DNA of 39,889 bases from Paludibacteraceae bacterium (GTDB lineage Bacteria > Bacteroidota > Bacteroidia > Bacteroidales > Paludibacteraceae): NCBI GenBank assembly GCA_017553575.1, contig JAFZKQ010000098.1:1-39889 (forward strand), written 5' to 3'. Below the pieces are notes generated by a model. The model was not told the DNA's origin. It saw only the letters and a program-made list of their open reading frames with translations, and ran no database searches. Positions 7,613 to 15,731 of this stretch are shown here, piece after piece. The translations under genes and the position numbers were made by a program. How positions within the stretch are numbered: the stretch's first letter is position 1; each line of letters begins with the position of its first letter.

Positions 7613-8830
7613 ATGGTGACTTTTCGCAGACTGACTTTTATTTTTCTTGCAATCCTGCTTTCGGGGATTTCTGGAGTTCATGCTCAGAAGAACATGATCT
7701 TTAGAATGAAGACGGACGCATTCGCAGGTAAGGTATTCGACGGTGGCGGCTTGTGCTATGGTCTCGAAACGGATTTGGAGTTGCCTATGTATGGCGATGA
7801 GAATCTGGATTATACGTTTAACTTCCCTTCGTTGGGATTCGCCCTCGGTGCTTTCGATACGGAGAATTTCAGTTGCGTCGACCCGGTCATCTATACCTAT
7901 CCCTATTTCCTCTATCCGATTATTCATAAGCCGGTTTTTGAGCTGAACATGAAGTTTGGCTTGGGTATTGGTACGTTTGTCCATCATGGCGATTCAGTCA
8001 CGGGCAAGGTCTTCCCTGCGACAGGGTTGGGAATGGCCGGTCTCCATATGAATTTCGCCTTGGGTAAGAAATATGGAAAGCCTCGTTCCCAATGGATGCT
8101 CTCTTTGGGTGCGAACGCTATGGGTTTCCACAATGCTCATGTGATACGTCGTTCGAAGAATTTTGTGATGGTGGATGGTGTCTTGGGCCTGAGCTATACG
8201 CCGAATGTCTATCCTCTTCCGATAAAGGACAAACCGAAGAAGGTGCGCCGTGTCTTGGCTATGGAGGGTAGTTTGCAGGGCGGTGCCCAACAGCTCGACC
8301 GAAGCGATGACATCCATCTCTATCCGAACGGTTCCTTGAGTTATGGTTTCTATTTGCCGATTACCAATGCTTGGCGTTTGGGATTGGGCGGTGATGCCAT
8401 GTATAACTCGGTGTATGATGGTACTCAGCGTCCGTTTAACAAGCGATACAATTTTATAAAGGAGGAGGATCCGATGACGATGTTCCGTGCTGGAGCCTTC
8501 TTTGCTTGTGATTTCACCATTTATCGTCTGACGGCGGGTATTCATGTTGGTGCTTATTTATATGATAAGATTATCGTGCCGGATCAGGATGAGGATGGCG
8601 TAGAAAACACCAATCCATCGGAGAATTACATGTATGAGAAATTGGTGACGAAGTATTATATCACGAAGAACTTCTATGCTTTGTTGCAGATTAAGACGCA
8701 TTATACGGAGGTGGAATGTGGAGAGATGGGCTTTGGCTTTGCTGTCCCTGATTTCGGCTCTCGTGTGAAGAATCCGTTCGCCCGTATCTCTTTCAAGAAG
8801 GAGAATTGGAAAGAGCTTAAGATTGATTAA
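7613..8830 (+). CDS. Outer-membrane protein, PagL-like acyloxyacyl hydrolase family
   Basis: The 405-residue product has a signal peptide (MVTFRRLTFIFLAILLSG, ending HAQ). The frame extends 90 bases further upstream, but only this ATG gives a signal peptide. The body alternates hydrophobic strands as in a beta-barrel. The segments FPSLGFALGAF, YPYFLYPI, FELNMKFGLGIG and SLGANAMGFHNAH resemble Bacteroidetes proteins annotated as acyloxyacyl hydrolase or lipid A 3-O-deacylase (PagL). In those a His-Ser pair is catalytic; here FHNAH and RRSKNF sit where that motif is expected, although the usual HxSN spacing is not conserved, so activity is uncertain. The extra C-terminal half looks like more barrel strands. 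A small membrane protein starts 7 bases downstream. Confidence 0.6.
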   Translation: MVTFRRLTFIFLAILLSGISGVHAQKNMIFRMKTDAFAGKVFDGGGLCYGLETDLELPMYGDENLDYTFNFPSLGFALGAFDTENFSCVDPVIYTYPYFLYPIIHKPVFELNMKFGLGIGTFVHHGDSVTGKVFPATGLGMAGLHMNFALGKKYGKPRSQWMLSLGANAMGFHNAHVIRRSKNFVMVDGVLGLSYTPNVYPLPIKDKPKKVRRVLAMEGSLQGGAQQLDRSDDIHLYPNGSLSYGFYLPITNAWRLGLGGDAMYNSVYDGTQRPFNKRYNFIKEEDPMTMFRAGAFFACDFTIYRLTAGIHVGAYLYDKIIVPDQDEDGVENTNPSENYMYEKLVTKYYITKNFYALLQIKTHYTEVECGEMGFGFAVPDFGSRVKNPFARISFKKENWKELKID

Positions 8831-8837
8831 GCGAAGG

Positions 8838-9026
8838 ATGGAAGATGTCGTAATGATTGCTGTGGCGTTTTATTTGGCCTTTTCCCTCTGCCTCGTCTCT
8901 TTTGTTTTGGCGGTAGCAGGCGGTTTTAGGAAAGATAAGAAGTTCGTTTTGGTCGGTGTCTCTGGCTTTTTTGTTTTTGGACTCGTCGCCTTTCTGGTTG
9001 CCGTCTCTTCTTTTACTAAGTTCTGA
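8838..9026 (+). CDS. Small two-helix membrane protein, unknown
   Basis: A 62-residue protein starting MEDVVMIAVAFYLAFSLCLV. It has two hydrophobic helices separated by a basic turn (GGFRKDKKF). It begins seven bases after the stop of the PagL-like gene, with no room for a promoter, so it would be made from the same message. I recognise no family. The frame also opens at a TTG at 8823 that would overlap the upstream stop. The case rests on length, hydrophobic pattern and tight spacing; a chance ORF is possible. Confidence 0.5.
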   Translation: MEDVVMIAVAFYLAFSLCLVSFVLAVAGGFRKDKKFVLVGVSGFFVFGLVAFLVAVSSFTKF

Positions 9027-9249
9027 CTTTGTCCCCACGGTTGATGGGGGGCGGTGTAGGAGATGGAGGGTTCTCTTTTCGATTTCTGTGCACTTCTCGA
9101 TCTGGATTTTGCTGGATATTGTGAATAAGGTTGGGTGAATTTGTTTGTGCTAAAAAGGTGAAAAATCGATCATTTGCTCTGCTGAGCCTATCATAATAGG
9201 TGTGTTTTTGATTCATTTGCCAAATATTCCACTTCTTTGAATGATATTT

Positions 9250-9282
9250 CCACGCTTAACGTGGACAAACAGGTTACATTTG
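9250..9282 (+). promoter_or_regulatory. Promoter with operator-like palindrome before the 15-codon ORF
   Basis: TACATTTG at 9275-9282 is an exact -7 box. No TTTG occurs at the -33 position. Instead a perfect inverted repeat, CCACG-CTTAA-CGTGG (9250-9264, extendable to six pairs with TCCACG/CGTGGA), occupies that region. Transcription should start near 9287, about ten bases before the ATG at 9298. Confidence 0.5.
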
Positions 9283-9297
9283 CAGTGTAATACAGTT

Positions 9298-9345
9298 ATG
9301 ATACTCAAAAAGAAAAGAAAAACCAAGATCCTTAAAACGAACTGA
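9298..9345 (+). CDS. Candidate 15-residue Lys-rich micropeptide
   Basis: ATG at 9298 opens MILKKKRKTKILKTN and ends at TGA 9343-9345. Eight of the 15 residues are Lys or Arg. It sits between a -7 box (9275-9282) and a strong terminator (9352-9400), so the whole transcript would be roughly 110 bases with this ORF filling the single-stranded part. No larger ORF follows before the convergent regulator gene, so it is not an attenuator leader for a downstream gene on this strand. Alternatives are a small RNA without translation, or a chance ORF in an A-rich leader. The unit organisation is seen; translation is inferred. Confidence 0.4.
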   Translation: MILKKKRKTKILKTN

Positions 9346-9351
9346 AAGATT

Positions 9352-9400
9352 GATTGCCGGTGTACTTGCTCTCAGAAGAAGTGCCGGCAATCTTTTTTTT
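9352..9400 (+). terminator. Strong intrinsic terminator
   Basis: GATTGCCGG (9352-9360) pairs perfectly with CCGGCAATC (9384-9392). The stem continues as ACTT/AAGT inside, and T8 follows at 9393-9400. It begins six bases after the TGA of the 15-codon ORF. Confidence 0.9.
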
Positions 9401-9646
9401 ACCTATCCCTTCTTTTTTGTGTGGAAAGTATTGGGCCGTGCTTCGGTTGGGCTTGTTTCCTCTTTTGATGCTATATGGGCTTTCAGACTTTTTATGGGCC
9501 CTAATTCAATTTCTGCAAATGGATATGAGGCGATATCTTTCTTCGCAAACAGAAGAAAGTATCCTAGGCTAGGGGAGAGCCCTTTCGGCCCATAGATCGC
9601 ATCCTGTCAATGCTAAGGGACTTGTGAGACTTGGGTATGCAGGGGT
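9401..9646. other. Intergenic stretch with no supported feature
   Basis: Short frames exist (for example from 9350 to 9595), but they read through the terminator and show no domain, signal peptide or promoter. I see no RNA gene here. Together with 9027-9249, which is also featureless apart from a weak CCCCA/TGGGG hairpin at 9032-9048, it flanks the tiny transcription unit. Confidence 0.6.
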
Positions 9647-9678
9647 AAAAGAAAAGCCCCACACGTTGGTGTAGGGCT
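9647..9678 (-). terminator. Terminator of the hybrid regulator gene
   Basis: Read on the minus strand, AGCCC-T-ACAC pairs with GTGT-G-GGGCT across 9678-9655. TTTTCTTTT follows at 9654-9647. It lies 17 bases after the stop of the regulator. Confidence 0.75.
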
Positions 9679-9694
9679 TATAAACTGTTCGGAT

Positions 9695-12600
9695 TTAGAG
9701 TCCTCCTGATTTGGATGGAGAGACGCCGAATTGAGCCTTGAATTTTTTGCTGAAGTAATGAGGGTCGTTAAAACCGACTTCGTAAGCAATTTCGCTGACG
9801 TTCATGTCTGAATGCTCCAATAGATATTTGGCCTTGTGGAGCCTGTATTCGTTGATGATCGTATTGGAAGTTTTGCCTGTCAGCATTTTCAACTTTCGGT
9901 TGAGGGTGGACTGACTCATGTCCAAATCGTCGCAGATGTTCTCGATGGAGAAGTTGGAGTCTCGGTAACGGTTCTCTATGGTCTCCATCACGCGTTGCAA
10001 CATCGGACTGATGATCTCTTGGTTCTGCTCTTCGGAGTAGTCTCCCTCTTCCGATATGATCTCCATACGTTGCCTTAACACCTCCTTGGCTTTGGCCTGT
10101 TGGGTCAGGAGTATGTTGCAAAGTTTTATGAGCAATTCGTTGTCGTCGAAAGGCTTGGTCAGGTAGTCGATGGCGCCGCTGAGGAGTCCCTTCAGTTTGT
10201 CCGTCTCTGATCCCCTTGCGGAGAGGAAGAGGAATGGTACTGAAGTCAGTTCTTCTTGGGCGCGTACGGCTTTGGCGAAGGCTATACCGTCCATGATAGG
10301 CATCTCGACATCGCTTAGGATGATGTCCGGCTTGTTCTGGCTGATTCGCTCCAGCGCCTCTTTCCCGTTGCTGGCCTCCGAAACGACCATGAATTTCTCC
10401 AAGATTTTTTTGATGTGCATGCGGATGAGGGCGTCGTCCTCCACAATGAGGATGTTTGCCTCTTCCAACAATCCCAAGTTCAAGTCGGTCAGTAAAGACT
10501 CCTCTTTGTTCGTGTTCTCTGTACTCTCTTGGGACTGGCCGTGCGCGATTGGCATGTCGATGGTGATGGTCGTGCCTTTCCCTTCTTCGCTTTCAACGGA
10601 GATTCCTGCATTGTTTGCTTCCAGCATTCGCTTGCAGGTGATTAGGCCCAAGCCTGTTCCTTTCTCTTCGTTGGTGCCAAGGGTGCTTTTGCCGTTGAAG
10701 ATGTTTTTCTTCTGTTCTTCTGTCATGCCGATGCCGTTGTCGTGGACGGAGACGAGGATTCGATCCTCCTTTTCCCAAGTGGTCACGTTGATTTCCCCAT
10801 GGACATGGGTGAACTTGATGGCGTTGGCAATCAGGTTGCGGATGACGACTCCGAACATTCTCGGGTCGATAAAGGCGTTCGCTTGGGTCTTGTCCGTGAA
10901 AGATAGCTGGATGGACTTCTCCTCCAAAAGATTCTTGAAGAAGGAGAGGTTATCCTTGATGATGAAATGGATGTTCGTGTCTACAGGGAGGCACGTCATC
11001 AGTTCATTTTGGGAAGTCGCCCATTGCAACAGTTTTTCTAACTCCGTTTGCAATGATTTGGAGGTCTCGGCGACATCCGAGATGACTTTTTGACGCTCAT
11101 CCTCGCTCATCTGTTCCGGACTCTTGTCGAGAAGGTCCATGGCACTTGCAATACCGAACATCGGATTCTTCAAGTCGTGTGCGATGATGGAGATGAGGTG
11201 GTCTTTGTTGGTCAATGCGTTGCCCAACTCTTCGTTCTTCATCTCAATCAGCATCTGCTTCTCTTTCAAGGATTGGTTCTGTTGACTAATCTCTTGGTTG
11301 GCCTTGTGCAATTCCTTCGTGCGCTCCTTCACTTGCTCTTCCAAAAGTTTCTTCTGCTTGTTGATGTTGCGGAAGCGTCGGTTGACGGCGTAGGCTATGA
11401 TGCATAGCAACGAGAGAATGGAGAAGGTCTCGAACCACCATGTCTGCCACCAAGGCGGGAGTACGATGATTTCCAAGGAGAGCGTTTGGGCGTTTTGCGG
11501 TTGGTCGGGTTTATAGCCTCTGACTTCCAACACGTAGTCGCCGGATGGAATGTAGGAGAAGTTGATTTTCCTATTCGCTTTGGTCTTCGTCCATTTGTCG
11601 TTTAGCCCGACCAATCGGTAGTCGCATACGGCTTTGAAGCCGGAGTAGTCGATGAGGTCGAGGTCTATCTCTATGTTGGTCTCGTCGTGTCTAAGCGTGA
11701 TCTTCTTTGCGCTGGTGATGCTACCCGTCGGTAATATTTTCCCGAATGGGGTAGGCCTCTTCTCGGAGATGAACAGGTCAGAGAAGGCGAAGTGCCGTAT
11801 GGCGCTGTTGGAGTCTCTCTTGGTAGGGTCGAAGGACAAGAATCCGTCGTTGCATCCGAAGAATAGTCGACCGTTGGAGTCGATGAAGCTGGAACGTTGG
11901 GAGAAGTAGTTCGAGCCTTTCCCCGTGAAGTTGATGGCGTAGGACTTGCAGGTCTTCGCTTTGTAGTCCAAGGCGATGATACCGTTGGTTCCGCTAGTGT
12001 AGATGACCCCGTCTCTTCCGATGCAGATGGAGCAGTATTCTCCGTTAGGGGCGAAGTCGAGCGTGTCGCAGGCTGTACCGTCGGCAGAGAGGCTGATGAC
12101 GCCTTTGCTTGTGGCTACGAATAGGCGGCCATCCTTGTCGCATACGGCATCGTTGACGGAGAGTGGGTTGTGCTCTTTCTTCTTGGTGAAATCCTCCAAT
12201 AAAGGCTTGATCTCTTGACAACGGTAGCGCCAGATGCTTCGGCTGGTTAGGATCCAACGGCTGTCGCTCCTGCCTTCTATCACTTTGTAAACCCATTGGT
12301 CGTTTTCCAGGTTAGGGAAGGATGGGATTTTCCTTTCCCAATTGCCGTCCGTGTGGCGGATGTAGATGCCGTCGCCGGCCGTGCAGGCCCATACCTCGCC
12401 ATTTTTCATGACGGAGGTGGAGAAGAAACAGTTCAAATTGGTGCGCAACCCCTTGAAGACGCAAGGCGTTATCGTTCCTTGGGCGTGGTTGTAGATGAAT
12501 AGTCCGCCACCCCATGTCGTGATCCAATAGTTGCCGTGATTGTCGTTTGTGATGTTGATGACATTCTTGTTGGGAATGTCGAAATGTTTCATGTTGGAGA

Positions 12601-13753
12601 AGTCTGGCGAAGCCAATGTCATGCCGCCACCGTCAGAGGCGATGAGTAGGTTTCCGTCTTCCGTCTCGTTGAAGTTGCAACAGGTGGAGAAGGGGTAGCG
12701 TACGTCCAAGGAGGTGGTTACGCCTAAATCGTTTTTCCTCCTGCATTTCCAGATGCCTGAGTTTTTGGTTCCTACCCAGATGTTACCTTCGTAATCTTCC
12801 GTGATTGTGTAAATCTTGTCAAATGAACTTTCGTTCGTGTCGTATGGCATGATTTTGGTGTAGTCGTCCTTCTCCTGTGGTATTTTCTCGGTGTACCAGA
12901 GTCCGTTTCCGTCGGAGGTGAACCAATAGTGGCCATCTCTGTCCCGTAGTACGTCGGACAGGTTGTAGAAAGGGGTCTTTAGTGGTTCGGATTGGGTGAT
13001 TTCTCCGTCCTCCGCTATTTTGAAATAGTAGATGATGTCGGAGAAACTGGAAACGAGCAGGGTCGATTCGTCCATCGGATAGATGCTTGAGATGAACATT
13101 TGTTTGTATCCTGACGACAAATCCCACTTTTTCAACATTTTACCTTCCTTCGAAAAGATGTATAGCATGTTGAAGGAGGTGACCCAATAACGATTTAGCT
13201 TGTCTACATAGAGCGAACGGATGAAGTGCTCCTTTATCGAGTTGAAGGCAGGAAAGTCGTTGCTGAACACTTGCTTCTCCTCGTCGTAGATGTAGATGCC
13301 ACTTGAGGTGCAGACGTAGAGGTCCCCTTTGGGGGAACGGTGGAAACTCACGATCTCTTTGTAGTAGGTCGTGTCGAAATCCTTTGGCGTAAGGTCTTCG
13401 AAGACGTCAGTCTCGTAGTTGTAGCGGACCAGCATGCCCAAGAAACCTCCGATGAGGATTTTGCCGTCGTTGAGTGGTATGAGGCGTTGTCCGTCGTTTC
13501 GGAAGAGGCTGGGGTAGTCGTCGGTCATGTATTGCTTGAAATTGGTGCCGTCAAACCGGTTCAGTCCGGCTTGTGTGCTGGCCCAGATGTGGCCGAAAGA
13601 GTCCATCGTCAAACCGTGGACATAGTCGGATGTTAAGCCGTCTTTTACCGTGTAGTGGTCGAAATGGGTCATCTTTAACTTTTGCGCAGAAAGCAGCGTG
13701 GTGCAAAAGAGAAGGATGCATATCGCAGATGCTATTTTTGACAATTGGTTCAT
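9695..13753 (-). CDS. Hybrid two-component system regulator (HTCS)
   Basis: A one-protein sensor and regulator typical of Bacteroidetes polysaccharide sensing, spanning the inner membrane. From the ATG at 13753 it has 1352 residues: signal peptide (MNQLSKIASAICILLFCTTL), a periplasmic two-blade-set propeller (about 25-680) with repeats such as DGLTSDYVHGLTMDSFGHIW, a Y_Y_Y domain (about 685-746), one membrane helix (about 767-790), and HisKA with the phospho-accepting H859 in SIIAHDLKNP. Then come HATPase motifs NLIANAIKFTH, DNGIGM and GTGLGL, a receiver with phospho-accepting D1148 (LSDVEMPIMDG), and an AraC-type helix-turn-helix (about 1250-1352). An upstream ATG at 13804 would add 17 polar residues ahead of the signal peptide, so I prefer 13753. 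No SusC/SusD locus is adjacent, so the target is not evident; all catalytic residues look intact. Confidence 0.95.
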   Translation of the reverse strand: MNQLSKIASAICILLFCTTLLSAQKLKMTHFDHYTVKDGLTSDYVHGLTMDSFGHIWASTQAGLNRFDGTNFKQYMTDDYPSLFRNDGQRLIPLNDGKILIGGFLGMLVRYNYETDVFEDLTPKDFDTTYYKEIVSFHRSPKGDLYVCTSSGIYIYDEEKQVFSNDFPAFNSIKEHFIRSLYVDKLNRYWVTSFNMLYIFSKEGKMLKKWDLSSGYKQMFISSIYPMDESTLLVSSFSDIIYYFKIAEDGEITQSEPLKTPFYNLSDVLRDRDGHYWFTSDGNGLWYTEKIPQEKDDYTKIMPYDTNESSFDKIYTITEDYEGNIWVGTKNSGIWKCRRKNDLGVTTSLDVRYPFSTCCNFNETEDGNLLIASDGGGMTLASPDFSNMKHFDIPNKNVINITNDNHGNYWITTWGGGLFIYNHAQGTITPCVFKGLRTNLNCFFSTSVMKNGEVWACTAGDGIYIRHTDGNWERKIPSFPNLENDQWVYKVIEGRSDSRWILTSRSIWRYRCQEIKPLLEDFTKKKEHNPLSVNDAVCDKDGRLFVATSKGVISLSADGTACDTLDFAPNGEYCSICIGRDGVIYTSGTNGIIALDYKAKTCKSYAINFTGKGSNYFSQRSSFIDSNGRLFFGCNDGFLSFDPTKRDSNSAIRHFAFSDLFISEKRPTPFGKILPTGSITSAKKITLRHDETNIEIDLDLIDYSGFKAVCDYRLVGLNDKWTKTKANRKINFSYIPSGDYVLEVRGYKPDQPQNAQTLSLEIIVLPPWWQTWWFETFSILSLLCIIAYAVNRRFRNINKQKKLLEEQVKERTKELHKANQEISQQNQSLKEKQMLIEMKNEELGNALTNKDHLISIIAHDLKNPMFGIASAMDLLDKSPEQMSEDERQKVISDVAETSKSLQTELEKLLQWATSQNELMTCLPVDTNIHFIIKDNLSFFKNLLEEKSIQLSFTDKTQANAFIDPRMFGVVIRNLIANAIKFTHVHGEINVTTWEKEDRILVSVHDNGIGMTEEQKKNIFNGKSTLGTNEEKGTGLGLITCKRMLEANNAGISVESEEGKGTTITIDMPIAHGQSQESTENTNKEESLLTDLNLGLLEEANILIVEDDALIRMHIKKILEKFMVVSEASNGKEALERISQNKPDIILSDVEMPIMDGIAFAKAVRAQEELTSVPFLFLSARGSETDKLKGLLSGAIDYLTKPFDDNELLIKLCNILLTQQAKAKEVLRQRMEIISEEGDYSEEQNQEIISPMLQRVMETIENRYRDSNFSIENICDDLDMSQSTLNRKLKMLTGKTSNTIINEYRLHKAKYLLEHSDMNVSEIAYEVGFNDPHYFSKKFKAQFGVSPSKSGGL

Positions 13754-14122
13754 CGTTTTCAAGTTTGTCTTTTGATGGAATTTTATTGGGTCTTGAGTTT
13801 CCATTTTGTTTCTTGGGGTTTATCCACTATTACCTGACGATGGACATCGACAGATGATCAACAGAATGTCACACTACTCCCACTTGTTTTTCTTGTTTAA
13901 GTCTAATTGTCGAATCTTCGTAGAGCCTTTTCCATGGCTCCGAGGAAGGTCCTTTTCGTAAAGAAACACGTTGCATAGAGAATCTTGCAACTGAATCTGA
14001 AACGTGCTATTAGAAACTTTGGTAAGTATACGTTTTTTTTGTCGATTGTGCAAATTTTTCCTTAGGAAATGCAGAAGGTGAAGGGTTAATTTTTGAGTGG
14101 GGAACAATGAACCGTTCTCCCG
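13754..14122. other. Intergenic stretch upstream of the HTCS gene
   Basis: I found no credible ORF, RNA gene or exact TAnnTTTG box on the minus strand here. A minus-strand frame (13874-14107) has no domain or signal peptide. The stretch presumably carries the HTCS promoter, but I cannot place it. Confidence 0.5.
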
Positions 14123-14163
14123 AAAAGAAAAGTCCGCCCTTCAGGAGTGCTGGAGGACGGACT
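14123..14163 (-). terminator. Terminator of the PorT-like barrel gene
   Basis: On the minus strand AGTCCG-T-CCT pairs with AGG-G-CGGACT across 14163-14131. TTTTCTTTT follows at 14131-14123. It is 11 bases past the stop of the barrel gene. Confidence 0.75.
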
Positions 14164-14174
14164 ATGGGTTGAGT

Positions 14175-14864
14175 TTAGAAGTTGAATCCGAGGGTGAGAG
14201 CCACCGTACGGTTGAATGCATCGTCTTTCGTGTCAGATACGTTCGCGAATCCATGTTCGTAAGTCACACCCAACAAGAAATCTTTCTTGATTGTGAAGTT
14301 GATGGATGCCTTTACGCCGGAGTCGAATCGGTTGAATCCATCCTCGAAAGAATCCGTGTTGATGGTCTTTTCACTTTCGGTCTTTCCACTTTCGGTCTTT
14401 TCACTTTCGTTATTTCCTGTAGTCTCATTTGTCTCTAGGCCGAGTTTTGCTTTGGTCTTTCCGTTAACTCCATAGGCCACATATGGACCTGCCATGAAGT
14501 TGATTTTCAACGGGTCGGAAACCTCCCATTTGTAGCCGACCATGACAGGAATCTCCAAGTAGTAGAGATTGCAAGTCACCTCATAGTCGGGTGAGGGTTC
14601 TGCGTAGAAGCCTTTTTTTGTGTAGTATAGACCCGTCTCCAAATCGACTTTTGGGGAAAGTCCATACATGACAGCGGCTCCTACATTCAGGTTGAAAATA
14701 GGGTCTGTGTCGTCAAAATAGCCCTCTCCGCTGAGGGTTGAGAGTCCGAATCCCATTCTGACACCGAATCCGAATCGGTTGGGAGTAGGGGCAGCTTCCT
14801 CTTGTGCGTTGGCCATGAAAAGAGTGCCTATGGCAAGAATGCATGTGGAAATGAAATGTTTCAT
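14175..14864 (-). CDS. Outer-membrane beta-barrel protein, PorT-like
   Basis: A 229-residue protein with a signal peptide (MKHFISTCILAIGTLFMANAQ) and amphipathic strands GFGVRMGFGLSTLSG, LNVGAAVMYGLSPK, DLETGLYYTKKGF, NLYYLEIPVMVGYKW, NFMAGPYVAYGV, GVKASINFTIKKDFLLGVTY and TVALTLGFNF. This is the usual PF13568-type outer-membrane barrel layout, in which ETGLYYTKKG and YLEIPVMVGYKW are typical, and the terminal F is the usual barrel signal for the BAM machinery. A hydrophilic loop near residue 150 contains a three-copy five-residue repeat rich in Lys, Glu, Ser and Thr (see the repeat entry). It lies upstream of the HTCS gene on the same strand but has its own terminator. A specific role cannot be stated. 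Confidence 0.85.
   Translation of the reverse strand: MKHFISTCILAIGTLFMANAQEEAAPTPNRFGFGVRMGFGLSTLSGEGYFDDTDPIFNLNVGAAVMYGLSPKVDLETGLYYTKKGFYAEPSPDYEVTCNLYYLEIPVMVGYKWEVSDPLKINFMAGPYVAYGVNGKTKAKLGLETNETTGNNESEKTESGKTESEKTINTDSFEDGFNRFDSGVKASINFTIKKDFLLGVTYEHGFANVSDTKDDAFNRTVALTLGFNF
14365..14409 (-). repeat. Three 15-base tandem repeats in the barrel gene
   Basis: Copies 14365-14379, 14380-14394 and 14395-14409 differ at only one base. They encode the SEKTESGKTESEKT loop. Because 15 is a multiple of three, gain or loss of a copy keeps the frame and only changes the length of an exposed loop. Confidence 0.9.
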
Positions 14865-15242
14865 AACGATTTTGCTTATTTACTTATTTGTTGGTTTTCG
14901 GGCAACCTTAAAAATCCAAAGAAAAATCTTTGAATCTGCTTGCCGCAATCATCTCGACAAATATATTGGTTTTTGTCCTAATATTCTTGCATATTTTCGA
15001 TATTTTATGCAATTGCTTTGGGCGAAAGTCTCTTTTCTTCCTAGTATGCTGGTATGCTATTTCTTCTTGGAAGGGCTCCTCTCCGTGAAAAAAATGAGGC
15101 TTCTTGCAAAAGTTTGAAAGAGGATGAAAAGAGTGTCATGTGTCATTTTTTTACATAATAGATTGAAAATTATAGCAAAAAGATTTTTTTATACATAAAA
15201 AATGTTGATATTTGCCTCCGAGAATTTGAAATTTATTGTATC
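14865..15242. other. Divergent intergenic region
   Basis: This separates the leftward barrel gene from the rightward T9SS client. It is AT-rich near 15150-15242. GATATTTG near 15208, one mismatch from the -7 box, could serve the rightward gene; no clear box was found for the leftward gene. No ORF with supporting features was found. Confidence 0.4.
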
Positions 15243-15731
15243 ATGTTAAAATATGTATTGAAATCAATCGTTTTTGGGTTTTTATTCGCTTCTTCTTTGG
15301 AAGTGATGGCTCAAACTGAAGTTTTGATTAGATTGAAAGATGACGCTAATGTGAGAAAGTATGTCGTAGCGGAAAAAGGAAAGATTTCCTTTACGAACGA
15401 TTTGCTTTTTGTGGATCAGATGGCATCCTCGGCTCTTGTCTCTTTTGATTTGAATACCATACAAAGTGTCAAGTTCTTGCCTGCGACGGCAGGGGTTGAT
15501 ATGGTGTTCTCAGACGGGGAGGGGGCTTTTATCTTTCCTAACCCAGCGACAGACAACTTCTATTTTGCCAATATGGAAGAGAAGTCGCTTGTGAGCGTCT
15601 ATTCATTGGAAGGCTCCTTGGTCTTGCGCCAGTCTTATGTGCCTGGGATAGGCATTCCCGTTTCCGGTCTTCCGAACGGATTGTATATAGTAATTGTGGG
15701 TAATCAAACGTTCAAATTGGAGAAGAAATAA
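15243..15731 (+). CDS. Small secreted protein with type A T9SS sorting domain
   Basis: A 162-residue protein with a signal peptide (MLKYVLKSIVFGFLFASSLE, ending VMAQ) and a short middle domain with the pattern KISFTNDLLFV, then SFDLNTIQSVKFL. The C-terminal 75 residues form a type A Por sorting domain: FPNPATDNFYF, VSVYSLEGSLV, VSGLPNGLYIVIVG, ending in KLEKK. The T9SS would export it across the outer membrane and either release it or attach it to A-LPS. Almost half of the protein is sorting signal, so the cargo is unusually short. The stop (TAATG) overlaps the next ATG by one base. The middle domain resembles the N-terminal part of the next protein (IQDVDSLTF), so the two may be parts of one surface unit. 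Confidence 0.85.
   Translation: MLKYVLKSIVFGFLFASSLEVMAQTEVLIRLKDDANVRKYVVAEKGKISFTNDLLFVDQMASSALVSFDLNTIQSVKFLPATAGVDMVFSDGEGAFIFPNPATDNFYFANMEEKSLVSVYSLEGSLVLRQSYVPGIGIPVSGLPNGLYIVIVGNQTFKLEKK

Noticed and set aside
9032-9048. CCCCA/TGGGG hairpin after the small membrane protein gene
   Set aside because: Only five pairs and no T tract follows, so it is not convincing as a terminator.
9350-9595. 81-codon frame after the tiny unit
   Set aside because: It reads through a strong terminator, has no promoter of its own and no recognisable domain.
10170-11093. 307-codon frame opposite the hybrid regulator
   Set aside because: It lies wholly inside the histidine kinase and receiver coding region; its Ser-rich composition is that of a reverse complement frame.
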